DNA of 64,000 nucleotides from NCBI GenBank assembly GCA_005784505.1, contig VCAZ01000092.1, positions 97,501 to 161,500 of the forward strand, in the 5' to 3' direction. Under the pieces are notes generated by a model. The model searched no databases, was not told the origin of the DNA, and saw only the letters and a list, made by a program, of their open reading frames with translations. This document shows positions 24,859 through 36,204 of this stretch, one piece after another. The first letter of the stretch is position 1, and each line of letters opens with the position of its first letter. Source of the DNA: Bagarius yarrelli (Eukaryota > Chordata > Actinopteri > Siluriformes > Sisoridae). A program made the translations under genes and the position numbers.

Positions 24859-25102
24859 AGACTGTATAACTGCGCCATTTACAATCATATCTATTTATAA
24901 ATCATCTAAAAACATCAGCGTCTTTATTTAAATGAGTTAAGATGTATTAGTTTTCATTGATTTGAGCCGTTTGGAACAGTTGGACACAGTCAAACCTGTT
25001 GGGCGGCTCATATATGAACCCACGCCAGGACCACAGATCTGTTTTTGCTTTATTGCGCACAAAAAAACCACCACCAACAAACACTAAATCGCTCAGACTT
25101 AC

Positions 25103-25238
25103 CGAGAAGAAGCAGCTTTAATTCCCGCCTCGAGTCCCGCTTGTCTCGGCGCAGCTGCTTATCGATTTCGGCGTTGATTCGTTTCGACTCCTTCGCCTCT
25201 TCGCTCAGGCAGCAAGCCATCATAGACTCTAAAGTCAT
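25103..25238 (-). CDS. gna11: gna11 first coding exon (G protein alpha-q/11 subunit, N-terminus), partial gene
   Basis: Seen: on the minus strand an ATG at 25238 opens 45 codons plus one base, beginning MTLESMMACC and ending RRELKLLLL, followed directly by GTAAGT, a good splice donor at 25097-25102. Known: G-alpha-q/11 proteins begin MTLES(M/I)MACC, carry palmitoylated cysteines at residues 9 and 10 (both present), have a basic alpha-N helix (QLRRDKRD-RREL, present), and their first coding exon ends in the first Gly of LLLLGTGESGKS just before the P-loop; the length and splice phase here agree. The pattern ESMM plus KESKRINAEI fits GNA11 rather than GNAQ (IM, EARRINDEI). The protein would be a membrane-anchored GTPase coupling receptors to phospholipase C-beta. 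The remaining exons should lie at lower coordinates; no TGESGKSTF exon is visible in 1-25102, so intron 1 probably extends beyond the window edge. gnaq or the other gna11 paralogue cannot be wholly excluded. Confidence 0.93.
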
Positions 25239-25760
25239 CCCCCCTCCTGCGCTCAAGCCCGCGGCCTCGTCCGGAGCTCACGAATTACTCCCGATAAATC
25301 CGATCCCACGAACAGAAAAATAATGTCAGGTAAAATAAAAAAAATAAAATGAACCCGGGGTGTAAAGCGGAAAAAAGGGAGCAGGGGAAGAGGAAAAGGA
25401 AAAAGGAGGAAGAGGAGGGGGCCGGGGGGCCTCGCTCTCGAGTAAAGTCCCCTTACCGAAAAGCTCTGTGCGTTTACCCGGCTGCGGATCTCGGCGAAAA
25501 ATCGCGGAGGAATAAACCGGGAAAGAAGGAGGAGGAGGGGAAGAGAAGGCGGTGATGGAGGAGGAGAAACAGGAGGAGGAGGAAAAAAGAGACCCCGCGT
25601 CTTCAGTGATCGCTGTTTAAAGCCCTACGTCCATCCCGGAGCGGCTCCTGTCCTGCACAGTGGAACGGAAGGGCGAGTTTATGGAGCGCAATAACGTAGT
25701 GGGAAAAGCGCCACATCCGCCGTGCAGACTTAAAGGAAGTTCTGCATGAAATGATTCCGA
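25239..25760 (-). promoter_or_regulatory. gna11 5' leader and CpG-rich promoter region
   Basis: Seen: immediately upstream of the gna11 start codon the sequence becomes GC- and CpG-rich, unlike the AT-rich DNA on both sides, and carries long purine runs on the plus strand at about 25361-25430 and 25520-25600 (GGA/GAA-rich), meaning pyrimidine-rich in the direction of transcription. No clear TATA box was found. Known: CpG-island promoters with dispersed starts are usual for broadly expressed G-protein genes. Inference: transcription start(s) lie in this block and it includes the 5' UTR; the exact start cannot be placed. Confidence 0.65.
25360..25600. repeat. homopurine GGA/GAA-rich tracts in gna11 leader/promoter
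   Basis: Two plus-strand purine blocks (about 25361-25430 and 25520-25600) rich in GAGGAG and GGAAAAGG units. In the direction of gna11 transcription they are pyrimidine-rich. Low-complexity Arg/Lys/Glu frames here are not genes. Confidence 0.7.
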
Positions 25761-25789
25761 TTCCGTAACCCTGTGCTCACAATCCTGCA

Positions 25790-25810
25790 TCTGCTCCAAT
25801 GACCAATCCA
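25790..25810 (-). promoter_or_regulatory. paired CCAAT boxes upstream of gna11
   Basis: Two CCAAT pentamers on the plus strand at 25796-25800 and 25803-25807 (ATTGG in the direction of gna11 transcription), about 560 bp upstream of the start codon at the edge of the CpG-rich block. Position and pairing resemble NF-Y sites, but two pentamers this close could occur by chance. Confidence 0.3.
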
Positions 25811-25994
25811 ACTCAAGTCTATTTCATTTATTTATCAAGCAGAGAAAGACTTACTACATTAGACATTATTATTTTTAGGGTTTTCTACATAATCATTGTA
25901 ATTAAAATGTATTTTTGTATGTATGTTTCATGAGAACTTTAAACTCTGGAAAATTCAACTTAAAACTTAAAATCCGCAAGTTTAATAATCAACA

Positions 25995-26882
25995 ATTAAT
26001 CTCATCATCCGCCCACCAACAGTCAGTCAACCAATCATCATCAGCATCCAGACACATCACAATCAACCATCCAGCAAACCAACCAACCAGTCAGTCAGTC
26101 AATCAATCAATCATCGTCAGTAAATTCATCATCCGACCCAGACCAACCACCAACCAACCAACCAGTCAGTCCAACCAGTCAAGTCATCAATCATCATCCG
26201 ATCCGACCAAGCCAACCAACCAACCAACCAACCAGTCAGTCAGTCAATCAATCAATCATCCGACCGACCAACCAACCAACCACCAGTCCATCATCAATCA
26301 TCCAGACAGACCAGCCAACCAGTCAGTCAGTCAATCATCATCAATCATCCGACCGACCAACCAACCAACCAACCACCAGTCCAGTCAGTCCAGTCATCAT
26401 CAGTCAACCACACTCAGTCAGTCAGTCAGTCAACCAACCAGTCAGTCAGTCAGTCAGTCAATCAGTCATCAATTTCCCCCACCAGTCAATCAGTCAACAT
26501 GTCAGTCATCAGTCAGTCCGTCAGTCAGTCAGTCAACCAGGTCCACCAACCATCCTCAGTCCAGTCAGTCAGTCAACCAGTCAGTCAGTCAGTCAGTCAG
26601 TCAGTCAGTCAGTCAGTCAAGTCCACAGTCAGTCAGTCAGTCAGTCAGTCAGTTAGTCAACCAACCTGTCAGTCAGTCAGCCAGTCAGTCAGTCAGTCAA
26701 CCTGTCAGTCACAAACTTGTCAGTCAGTCAGTCAACCAACCTGTCAGTCAGTCAGTCAGTCAACCAACCTGTCAGTCAGTCAGTCAACCAACCTGTCAGT
26801 CAGGCAGTCAGTCAGTCAATCAGTCAGTCAGTTATCCAACCTGTCACTCAGTCAGTCAATTATTTAATCAATCGGTCAATTA
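25995..26882. repeat. 0.9-kb tetranucleotide array (CAGT)n with (CAAC)n/(CAAT)n
   Basis: Interrupted tetranucleotide repeats; the left half is mixed CAAC, CAGT, CAAT and CATC units and the right half is dominated by long CAGT runs. Because CAGT, CAAC and CAAT repeats contain no stop codon in any plus-strand frame, long Ser/Gln/Val/Asn frames (up to 322 codons) run through it. These are not evidence of a protein. Confidence 0.95.
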
Positions 26883-26934
26883 ATCAGTCTTTGCAAAATT
26901 AATTAAATGCTTTTCATACACATCAAAACTTTGG

Positions 26935-27124
26935 TTCTCACAGTACTTATACTTTATATTATTTATTCTTCTTACTGTTTTTTTGCGACTTGTTTGTTTT
27001 TCTCCTTTTTCCCTATAATATTCTTATTTCTTTCTATCTTTCCACTTTCATGAAAGCAATTGTAACAGTGCAAAGTAATTTCCCCCTGCAATTAATGAAG
27101 TTTTTTTGAATCTTGAATCTTGAA
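26935..27124 (+). mobile_element. LINE 3' UTR remnant
   Basis: TTGTAACAGTGCAAAGTAATTTCCCCCTGCAATTAATGAAG..TTTTTGAATCTTGAATCTTGAA is the usual 3' end of a fish CR1/L2-group LINE, with a short terminal repeat (GAATCTT)2. No coding part remains. Confidence 0.55.
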
Positions 27125-27340
27125 AAATATTTCATTAATATTTATTTAATATATATAATTTTAAATCTCATTGCAATGAAAACATTATTTTACAGTTAGG
27201 CATTTATATATTTTATCAATAAATAAATAATTTTCTTTACTTGCTCTCCTTTATTAGCATGGCCTTTGTGCATTATTAAGTATTTACACAAAAAGCAGTA
27301 AATATTAAATTGTAAATAAGATTTTTCTAAGGAAGGAGGT

Positions 27341-27442
27341 CTTCCATCCATCCATCCATCCATCCATCCATCCATCCATCCATCTAATCTGTCTGCGTAT
27401 CCATCCATCCATCCTATCTATCTATCTGTCTGTCCGTCCGTT
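27341..27442. repeat. (CCAT)n / (CTAT)n / (CTGTC)n tetranucleotide tract
   Basis: About ten CCATC units, a short interruption, then ATCC, TATC, TGTC and CCGT variants. Confidence 0.93.
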
Positions 27443-27540
27443 TGCTCGCCCTTTAATCCCAGCTAACACATATGTGTTAGTTGGCCTATTAAAAAAATCC
27501 ACAGCTCTCTGTTGACATCTAGTGGCCATAAGCAATTATT

Positions 27541-27672
<132 letters not shown>

Positions 27673-27720
27673 AAGGTGTTAGTTGGCCTATTAAAAAATT
27701 CCACAGCTCTCTGTTGACAT

Positions 27721-27904
27721 TTAGTGGGGAAGTGGTGGCTCATGGTTAAAGTGTTGGCTTACCCATCCGAAGATTGTGGGTTTGATTCCCAGCTCCACCA
27801 AGCCACCACTGCTGGGCCCCTGAGCAAGGCCCTTAACCCTCAATTGTATAAATGTAAGTAACTCTAGATAAGGACGTCTGCCAAATGCTGTAAATGTAGT
27901 GGCC
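27721..27904 (+). mobile_element. full-length tRNA-derived SINE with target-site duplication
   Basis: Pol III-type head GTGGTGGCTCATGG (A box) and GGGTTTGATTCCC (B box), full body, and tail AGATAAGGACGTCTGCCAAATGCTGTAAATG. Flanked by TAGTGG at 27721-27726 and 27899-27904. The uninterrupted paralogous site at about 27521-27526 holds a single TAGTGG, confirming the insertion boundaries. Confidence 0.95.
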
Positions 27905-28166
27905 ATAAGCAATTATTGGTTTATCTATCTATCCAAAAGAATCCAGTCACCATGGATGAAAACAAAGGATAAATGCAGTTTTGGGGCTTCCCCTTTCTGA
28001 AGTTTCTAAGATTTTTAAGATAACATTTTTTACTTCTATTAATCTCAGAGCCGATCTGCCCTATACGCTCACTACGTGAGCTGCGTAAAGCTGCGCAAAT
28101 TTCTACCTACTCGTGTCAAAATGCGTGCAACTTAGATGACTAAATGAAGTGGGACTGTCATTCCAC

Positions 28167-28167
28167 T

Positions 28168-28192
<25 letters not shown>
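28167..28192. repeat. (CT)n microsatellite
   Basis: About 12 CT units. Confidence 0.9.
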
Positions 28193-28198
<6 letters not shown>

Positions 28199-28335
28199 CT
28201 AAACATGAAAATAATATAAACATAAAACAAGAACAAAACATAAAACTAATCTAAACATGAAAATAATATAAACATAAAACAACATTAAATATGAACAAAA
28301 CATAAACATGAAACATAAACATGATATATAAACAT
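28199..28335. repeat. A-rich minisatellite, 52-bp period
   Basis: CTAAACATGAAAATAATATAAACATAAAAC occurs at 28199 and 28251, followed by shorter ATAAACATGAA units. Confidence 0.85.
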
Positions 28336-28721
28336 AAAGCCATAACCTTACAGTAATAATCATGTTACAACATTGTATTAAGTGTTCCTTATTCTCACTG
28401 TATCAGAGCTGTCGGGTTGTAAAAGAGAGAATCTTAAATGATGTTGAACCTGAAAGGATAAAATAAATTGAGCAGTAATTTTGTAACACAAAATATTATT
28501 TATTCACTTTTATTATTCATTTACTTATTTAACTGGAAGTTAAAGTTTGTATCCCAAAAAACATTGATCAACACCAGAAATATGTTACCATTTTCCGGCT
28601 ATGTACCTTTAACGGAAAATTCCACACTGACACACATTAAATATATTTCTTATGAAATTTTTACATAAATTAAGATTTATAATATTTATTTATCGTTTAC
28701 CTGTTTTTATACTGATGTTGA

Positions 28722-28838
<117 letters not shown>

Positions 28839-29320
28839 ATTTAGCTATACATTTTAACCAGCAGATGGAGACAAACTACACTTTTTATTCACTTCATGTT
28901 TATCTACTCTAATTACTGCAGTTTACTGCAGATGGCGCTGCTCTCATTATAAAACTCGTATACTAACAGTACATTATATTTCTCTCTAATTCAGACCACC
29001 AAGTATTTCTCAATATACGTGTTTATTAATAAACAGTTAATAATAAGAATAAGCCTTTAATCCTACAGGTTTTATCACGCTGATTCTGTATTTCTACTGT
29101 ACTCGGCTCTTTTGTGTTCAACCCGCAGTTGGATTGTAACTGTTTAAGCAAATTGCTTCATATAAGTAACTATAGCGCCAGAGAGCAGCTATAAAGCAAA
29201 CATGTTCGTTATGTAACTATGTAACTATGTAACATCTGGCGACGTGTCCACAGTGTATCCCTAGAAACCCCGGCAAAATACATAGCGGATGACTTGCCAG
29301 GTCAAATGACACACAAATAT

Positions 29321-29506
29321 TCATTTACATTTACATTTACGACATTTGGCAGACGCCTTTACATTCGTCTCTTTTATATAACTGAGGAATTGGGGGTTAA
29401 GGGCTTTGCTCAGGTGCCCAAAAGTGGGAACTAGCTGGTGCTGGGAATCAAACCCTGATCTTCCGATTAGCAGTCCAACACCTTAACAACTGTGCTACCA
29501 CTTTTA
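29321..29506 (-). mobile_element. tRNA-derived SINE
   Basis: Reverse copy with TTTACATTTACGACATTTGGCAGACGC tail, GGGGGTTAAGGGCTTTGCTCAGG body and GCTGGGAATCAAACCC / CACCTTAACAACTGTGCTACCAC head. Confidence 0.92.
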
Positions 29507-30823
29507 ATAATAAGTAATTCATTCAACATCAGGTTAGTGTGAGATATCAGTACAAACAGTAACTCAAGCTCTGGGTTGTTCCAGCAATCCTGCAGTTTAG
29601 TTCTAGGGATAAATAAGAACAGCATGTTTTGATAGATGAAAGAAAGAGATACCTATGTGACCACTGGGAAGCATGTAAACCAGTCTAAGAATTTAATCAG
29701 AGATCCTAAATTTGCAAATCTGAGTCATAAAAGAGCCTCATCTGATTTCACATGATTCATTATTTGGTTTTAATTTTTTATAGACCAAAGGCACCAAAAA
29801 TATGCATCCATACCACTCCCTTATGGGCCTTATGGGTAACACTGGTCACTCCTGCTCTACATGTTGCCCATGAACACGCTAACAAATAGAAAATCAGAAT
29901 TAAAATAAAATTATAAATAAATAGAAATAAAATAGAAAGTTACTGTCCTGTACTAGAAAAAAAACTGAGATGTTTTGCTTCATTGCTCTTTCCTACTGCC
30001 GAATCTTCTCCACAGTGAACACAGTATCGGCATGTTCATGGCTGTGAAGCTGCAAACCAAACTGCAAACAGTGTATCTGCTAACTGACAGCAGGAGATAG
30101 ATGAAAGAAGGTAGGAGGAGACACATGAATGTCTTATTGCCAGGAAACTCTAAATAAGACAAGTTTTATTTTCTTCCTGTAAAAGCTCTACAGGATGACG
30201 TTTAGTCTCAGGTGTTAATAAAAGAAATAATCAGTGGGTAAACAACAAACCCAGGATAATAGCTAGCTCTGTTCCTCTTCTGTTGTTACCGGTTAGCTGT
30301 AAACACGGATCTGCTTTGGATTTCATGCTTCAGCTTAAGATATCACACACACACAAAAAATTAAATATTAGATTTTGGCATTTCGGACTTTATTCTACAT
30401 TTAGGCTTTGAGGCTTTGGGGCTGTGCACGCTTCGAACCTCTGTTGCCAGTGGCAACCAGAAACGCGTGTGGAAGTTTTTGCCGCCATCTGACAGCGCAG
30501 CGGGGTGTGTGGAGCTTACTGTATGGCAAAGGGGGTGTTGGGGGATGGAGAACGCCAACAAGGATCAGGAGATCACAGATTTGTCGGAGAGATAGAAAGC
30601 ACAATCAAAGAATGTTTTGTAGCAGACAACTATGCTGAAATGAATCAACAAGGTATTACACAGAATTAAAACCACTGGGGGATCAATTATATTAACCGGT
30701 CTCATGCTATACACTACTTGGCCCCATCAAATGGCTAAATGGCTACATGCTACAGAAAATAATAACTTAGCAAGTGAAAAAAATAACTTAAATATTGTCA
30801 TATTTGTTGTAGTATTTCCTATA
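29507..30823. other. no recognised gene
   Basis: A locally GC-richer stretch at about 30400-30600 has overlapping short open frames on both strands but no recognised motif or splice-bounded exon. Confidence 0.4.
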
Positions 30824-31054
30824 ATTTATTCATCTATTTATCTTCTATACCCGCTTATTACCAATCAACTCCACATACATGTTTTTGGACTGTGGAAGGA
30901 AACTGGAGAATCTGGAGAACCTGCAGTAAATACACACTAGCACAGGGAGAACATACAAACTCCACACAGAAAGGCTCCTGCCCAGGAATCAAACCCAGAC
31001 CTTCTTGCTGTGAAACAACAGTGCTAACCACTAAGCCACTATGCTGCCCTTCTA
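30824..31054 (-). mobile_element. V-SINE-like element, internally deleted
   Basis: Reverse complement of a 3' tail (TATACCCGCTTATT) joined directly to ACATGTTTTTGGACTGTGG, CACAGGGAGAACATACAAACTCCACACAGA and CAAACCCAGACCTTCTTGCTGTG..GTGCTAACCACTAAGCCAC (head). Compared with 31467-31845 and 50322-50657, about 100 bp between tail and core are missing. Confidence 0.85.
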
Positions 31055-31466
31055 TTTCCTATAATGAGAAATAAAATCAATATAAGATTTTAAAAGATAT
31101 TTTTAGACAAGCTTTATGTTTATTTTATCTTATTCTATTGGCGGATAATTTTGCTTCTTTCTGAGATTACATTTAACAAATCAACAAAGCCATCTGGCAA
31201 AACCTCTGTTAGCTTTATTTATTGTTATAATTTTTTGCCTAAATGTCTTTATTTTATTATAAACTATAAATAATAGGTGCAATACTGGAATGACTCTGGC
31301 ACGAGATTAAAACAGGGAACCTAACAGAACATTTAATAATATTTTTAATCTAAGCCTAAACACTACTAAACATGATTTTTCTCAAATAATCAAGTAAATA
31401 AATTTCTCTATCGCTGCTTTCTATGATTTCAGATGTGTTTCGTTGATTTAGCAGTGAACGGCACCA

Positions 31467-31848
31467 TCGTGGCTTAGTGGTTAGCACTGTTGCCTCACCG
31501 CAAGAAGGCCGTGTTTGATTCCCGGGCAGAGGCCTTGCTGTGTGGAGTTCTGTTCTCCGAGTCATGTTCTCCTAGTGCTTGTGTGGGTTTACTCCGGGTA
31601 CTCCGGTTTCCTCCCACAGTCCAAAAACATGTATGTTAGGGTGATTAGTGATTCCAAATTGGCCATAGGAGTGAGTGTAAGTGTATGTGTGGGCCTGTGA
31701 TTGGCTGGTGAACTGTCAGAGTCCTCCTGTACCCCTCCTTCCTTTCGCCCTTTCAGAGACGGCTGGGATAGACTCCAGCAGATCCCCGTGTCCCCAAATT
31801 ATGGAATAAGCGGGTATAGAAGATAAATAAATGAATGAATGAATATAG
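31467..31848 (+). mobile_element. V-SINE-like element, full length
   Basis: Head GTGGCTTAGTGGTTAGCACTGTTGCCTCACCGCAAGAAGG with B box TGTTTGATTCCCGG. Core GTGTGGAGTTCTGTTCTCC..GGGTACTCCGGTTTCCTCCCACAGTCCAAAAACATG. 3' part GGCTGGGATAGACTCCAGCAGATCCC..GGAATAAGCGGGTATAGAAGAT and a terminal (AATG)n. Known: this core is strongly conserved across vertebrate V-SINE/DANA-type elements. Confidence 0.88.
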
Positions 31849-32146
31849 TGAGCCATGTTTTTTTATTTAAGTGAGTAATAGTCAAGTAAGGCTCATAAAC
31901 TCAGAGGTGTAACGGTAATGCTGTCTATTTTGAAATCCTGTTCTGGAAATTTAGGATGTAATTTTGCAAAAATAAGCTAGACTTAGGGTCGATTATTTGA
32001 GAAGAGCTCGCTCTCTTTCCAGTAATCATACTTAAATAGAATCCACTCCATGCTGAAATTGGACTTTCTAGACTGAAGCACTAAATGACTTTGTCATATT
32101 GTGATGCTTCTGTGAAGAAGTTTTTAATGAGATTGTGGATTAGCGG

Positions 32147-32325
32147 GGGGAAGTAGAAGCGCAGTGGTTAAGGTGTCGGACTGCTAATTGGAATATCGGG
32201 GTTCGATTCCCAGCACCACTAACCTACCACTGTGGGGCCCCTGGGCAAGTCCCTTAACCCCTAATTGCTCAGTTGTATAAAAGTGATAAATGTAAGTCGC
32301 TCTGGATAAGGACGTTCCGGTAAAT
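32147..32325 (+). mobile_element. tRNA-derived SINE, full length
   Basis: AGCGCAGTGGTTAAGGTGTCGGACTGC and GGGGTTCGATTCCCAGCACC head, full body and GTCGCTCTGGATAAGGACG tail ending in a decayed GTAAATTAG. Confidence 0.93.
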
Positions 32326-32970
32326 TAGTGGTCTGTTTAGCAAGACAAAACAATGTCCAGTGCATAAATAAAGTAACAGGCAGTTATTAATTATCTTGCT
32401 ATCTGCTATGAAATTTTATTAAAATTTATTAATAATGAATTTAAATCCGGTTGAATTTAATAAATCTACAGCTGTGTATGCATGGATGGTTGATTTACTG
32501 GTTTGTATATTTGAGTAGTCTTAAACGGCTCATTGGAGGCGACAGACAGTTGTTTGAACTAAAACTTTCAATTGTGTTGGCAGTGTGTGTACAGAACCAC
32601 CCGATAATGATTAAATCTCTTTTTCTCAAATCAATCCGTTTTTTGTGACATCACACGGTCCAAAACCGCTCTCACGATTGTGACTGTGACTGCCGATTTA
32701 GCATAATCCCGCCCTAAACAGTGTTGCCAGATTGGCCTTCTTTTAATCACGTCAGATGGGTAAAAATTGCATTGGGATGGTTGAACAAATTTGGGTCAAC
32801 AAGATGGAGTTTATATATTTCTTTTTTTCCCTTTCAAACACTATGGATTTTGGGCTGGTATTTTCTTTTAAAAGTGCCGGGTTTACACTGTAATTGGGCT
32901 GGAGATGTTCAATCCAATGTGGTAAAACTCCATTATTTTGACGCTGGAGCAAAATGTTGTTCCGTCCTAG
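32326..32970. other. no recognised feature
   Basis: Unassigned sequence between a SINE and the TIR element copy B. Confidence 0.4.
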
Positions 32971-33682
32971 TTTAAGCTGCATTTACAAGGCAGATCCTGA
33001 TGCCCAGTTCCAATTTTTTTGACGACCTGCTTACATCTTTAATTTTTGCATTTGCATACACAATAAAAACAACCCAATGTAGACGTACTGACAGGAAAAG
33101 GAAGTAAAAACGATGCTATAATCCATAGACGCAATAGACAAGGACTAAATAATTACTCAGTATTTTGCTTCCGCATCATGTTTAAAGATCAACACAATGA
33201 TCTCTTTAGTTAGATAAAAGAGGAGAGTTTCAGCCTGGAAGAATGTAGCATTGATCACTAAGTTATAAATATCTTTTTTTTTTGATAGTGTGTGTTTTTT
33301 TTTTTTATTTCTTTAGAGACCAAAGAGTTTAAGGGAACAAAATCAGAAAATACCAAATTACAGAGCTACGCTTACTTATATATTGCTGTTGGTGACCACC
33401 TGAGTTGATGCCATGCGCTACCGCCACTTATTTAATAATGTTCAACTCACATTGACAGTCACATTGAAAAATCTGATCTGTCTGCTTACATTACAGCAAT
33501 AATGCACATATCAGATTCCTATCCTAATTATTTCCACATACAAATGAGGCCTGAATTTGATCTGAAAATATGGAAATCCTTGTGCTTTTTTCCTGCTTAC
33601 ACGGTTGTCCCATCTGTGACACATTAAAGGAAAAAAAATCTGAATTGGGTCACTTGATGCATGCAGTGTAAATATGGCCTAA
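32971..33682 (-). mobile_element. non-autonomous TIR DNA transposon, copy B
   Basis: Opposite-orientation partner of 1641-2392. Its ends TTTAAGCTGCATTTACAAGGCAGATCCTGATGCCCAGTTCC and (complement of the right end) GGCCATATTTACACTGCATGCATCAAGTGACCCAATTC are inverted repeats of about 40 bp. No transposase frame. Confidence 0.72.
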
Positions 33683-34554
33683 ATGCCTAATAAAGTACTT
33701 GTGTTGCTGCTTCACATCCAGAAAAGGTGAGTGTAATTTTTTTCTATAAATCTTTGCAAATAGCCTTTGCTTATAAGCTGCTAATGTTAGCATGTTTCGA
33801 AATAAATTCATCTAAAGTGTACACTCTTGGAAGTCATGGTCAGGTGTCTACAAACTTTTATTGATAAAGATAAACATATGTGTATATTTTATTACAGCAG
33901 AGCTGATGGTCAGATCACACACTTAGAAATATTAATACAGAAAAGAAGACTTTTTAATCTTCTTCAGTTTTATTTATGCTTTCTGACTATGACTAGACAA
34001 ATGACAACATAGGCAATTTTAGACCGATTAGTCAAAAACCTCTATAGAATCTACAGGCATAAGAAACTATAACCATTTTAAATGGTCTAATTTCCAGCCA
34101 TCAAATATGCATTAATACATATTTATACATATGCTATTTATGTCACCAGACTGTAGAGTTATGTGCTAATTCAAACTTTTGTAAACAATGAGGTTTATCC
34201 ATCGGTGTTTCTGTCTTTGATACCCTACATGCTCAATAATTGGAAGTTTAAGATGAAATGTAGTATCTTTGGCATCTTGTATTTATATTAATTGCATTAT
34301 TCTTGTATAAAAACAGCAATAAAGAAGCAATCATATCAGTATTACAGCTTCTTTTACTTTCCTCTCAGATAATTCTAAGTCTCTATCTGATTAAGGCATC
34401 TGTGGAAGTGTGACATTCCTGAACTAATCAAAAGACTCACTCTGATCCTATTAGGACAGCAATTAGGCACCTTGGAGGGAATTAATCAGCGGCTAACAAG
34501 GACCTGTTTATTAATACAGAAGCATGGGTGATACTGACATGATTGCTCTACTGT
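33683..34554. other. no recognised feature
   Basis: AT-rich, with no recognisable repeat family. Confidence 0.4.
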
Positions 34555-34745
34555 GTGGGCAGTAGTGGCTCAGATGGTTAAGGTGCTGAGTTGTTGATTG
34601 GAAGACCAGAAAGATGTGGGTTCAAGCGCCAATCAGCCACTGTTGGGTCCTCAAGCAAGACCCTATGCCCTCCGGCTCTAGGGGTGCTGTATCATAGCCC
34701 ACCCTGCACTCTGACCCCAACTTTCAAAGGTGGGATATGCGACTA
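34555..34745 (+). mobile_element. SINE family B
   Basis: CAGTAGTGGCTCAGATGGTTAAGGTGCTG head, TGGGTTCAAGCGCC B box, CACTGTTGGGTCCTCAAGCAAGACCC body, and tail GGGGTGCTGTATCATAGCCCACCCTGCACTCTGACCCC..GTGGGATATGCGAC. Confidence 0.85.
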
Positions 34746-34799
34746 TATATTATACTAACTTTAAGGAACTGAGTTTTTTTAAATATTTTGTTAGTACAC

Positions 34800-35340
34800 T
34801 CAGTCTTTGTTAAAATGAATTAGTCATAATATTATAACCACCTGGCTAATACGGTGCCACTAAAGCACCTCTGATCCACTGAGACCTGGACCTCTAAAGT
34901 TGTATTGTAATATTCGGCACAAAAATCTCAATGCAGCTGCTCTTTTAAACCTTTTCGATTGTCAGTTGGAGCATCCATGAATGGAACATGCAAATTCCAG
35001 CACCTTCCAGCATTCTTCCAAAAGAACTGTGGAATTTGATGCCACAACGTCTGCAGTGTGGCAGGAAGCATTATGCTGCCAAAAGTGAATACAGCAGTCA
35101 GTCAATAGGAGGCGCTGGGGCAGCCGGTCCATTTGAGGTGCTGGGGGCCTGCCCACCCCTCAGAGAAGAAAGCTATTTACAAAGGCCTGGTCCGTACTAT
35201 CTTTTAGAAAATATGTACTTCCCAACTGCTAAACAAGTACATTCTATACAGTATGGCTACAGTTAGTATGAATGACGACATACGACATACTACATCTGCC
35301 ATGTTAATATTTTCATGTGACAAAAGACGTCAAAGCAGCT
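34800..35340. mobile_element. degenerate interspersed DNA, probably transposon-derived
   Basis: AGTCATAATATTATAACCACCTGGCTAAT at 34823 resembles the start of a widespread fish repeat (ATTATGACCACCTGCCTAATATTG type). 35225-35330 (CAGTATGGCTACAGTTAGTATGAATGACGACATACGACATAC) resembles a second MITE type. Boundaries and class are uncertain. Confidence 0.4.
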
Positions 35341-35647
35341 ACAATTTTTGCAAGTGTCTGCTTTTTGACACTTCCGCTTATGATGAGTCATCTTTCCAAG
35401 CGGGCTAATGACCATCATATACATACATTACAGTTTAACTATCTCTGTAAACTGATGTACTTTATCGATTTTAATTTTAACCTCCAGGTATGTATATATT
35501 TTATGGAAGTTTCTTTTATTGACGTATCAACATATTTATTAGCTTTGTTTCAGTGGATATGTTTAGTTTTTTAGCTTCTCTATATCAACTAGAATGGTTT
35601 TGTTTTATTAGGAGTGATTTACAGTCCTCACTCAGCCAAAGACTTAT

Positions 35648-35815
35648 ACAACCATTTGGCAGACGCCCTTATCCAGAGCAACTTACATTTATCTCATTTA
35701 TACAACTAAGCAACTGGGGTGTTAAGAGGCCCAGCAGTGGTGGAGCTGGGAATCGAACCCACAATCTTCGGGTTGGTAATCCAACACCTTAACCATGAGC
35801 CACCACTTCCCCACC
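35648..35815 (-). mobile_element. tRNA-derived SINE
   Basis: CATTTGGCAGACGCCCTTATCCAGAGCAACTTACATTTATCTC tail/body and GGGAATCGAACCCACAATCTTCGGGTTGG..CACCTTAACCATGAGCCACCACTTCCCC head. The extreme 3' tail is missing. Confidence 0.92.
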
Positions 35816-35879
35816 TCTGAGCCTCCAGATTTACTGAATTTATCAGCAATATTGCCACAAAGTACGACGCGATTTATTA

Positions 35880-36180
35880 TAGGGCAATTTAAACATCCAT
35901 GTATGCTGCCAGTCAGACCCATAATTGAAGGAGCTCTTACTTTTATTAACTCTTTTAGTTTTCAGTGTATAAAGGACTCTACTTTAGATCTTGTACTCTC
36001 TTATGGATTTGTCGATGCTGATACTGGGATATCTGCTTACTGACCATAAGCTGATTTTATTTTCTATGTCTCTTCCTTATCTTTCTAATTTTACTACAAA
36101 AGCTGTAACGCTGTCCTGGTCCAATCAGTGCTTTATGGAGTCTTGTCTCATCTGTTTTTGAATCTACCGGTACCTGACCT
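35880..36180 (+). pseudogene. L2 LINE endonuclease domain remnant (3' half)
   Basis: Translation gives ALTFINSFSF, STLDLVLSYG and, after a frameshift, LTDHKLILFS. Known: the APE-type endonuclease of L2/CR1 LINEs has the TLDLV(L/F)S block followed by (S)DHK(L/P)(I/V)LF near its end; the Asp-His pair is part of the active site. The N-terminal half of the domain is absent and stops interrupt the frame. Confidence 0.75.
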
Positions 36181-36204
36181 GGATGTTGACCAACATCTAA
36201 GTTC

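Noticed and set aside
25915..26883. 322-codon Ser/Gln/Val-rich open frame as a repetitive secreted or structural protein
   Set aside because: The underlying DNA is a tetranucleotide array without stops in any plus frame; all three frames are open with the same composition, so the frame carries no coding signal.
34988..35266. 92-codon plus frame resembling a Tc1 transposase C-terminus (ELWNLMPQRLQ)
   Set aside because: The resemblance is limited to one short segment without the PDLNP or KGG-KY landmarks, so it is noted only as degenerate repeat-like DNA.
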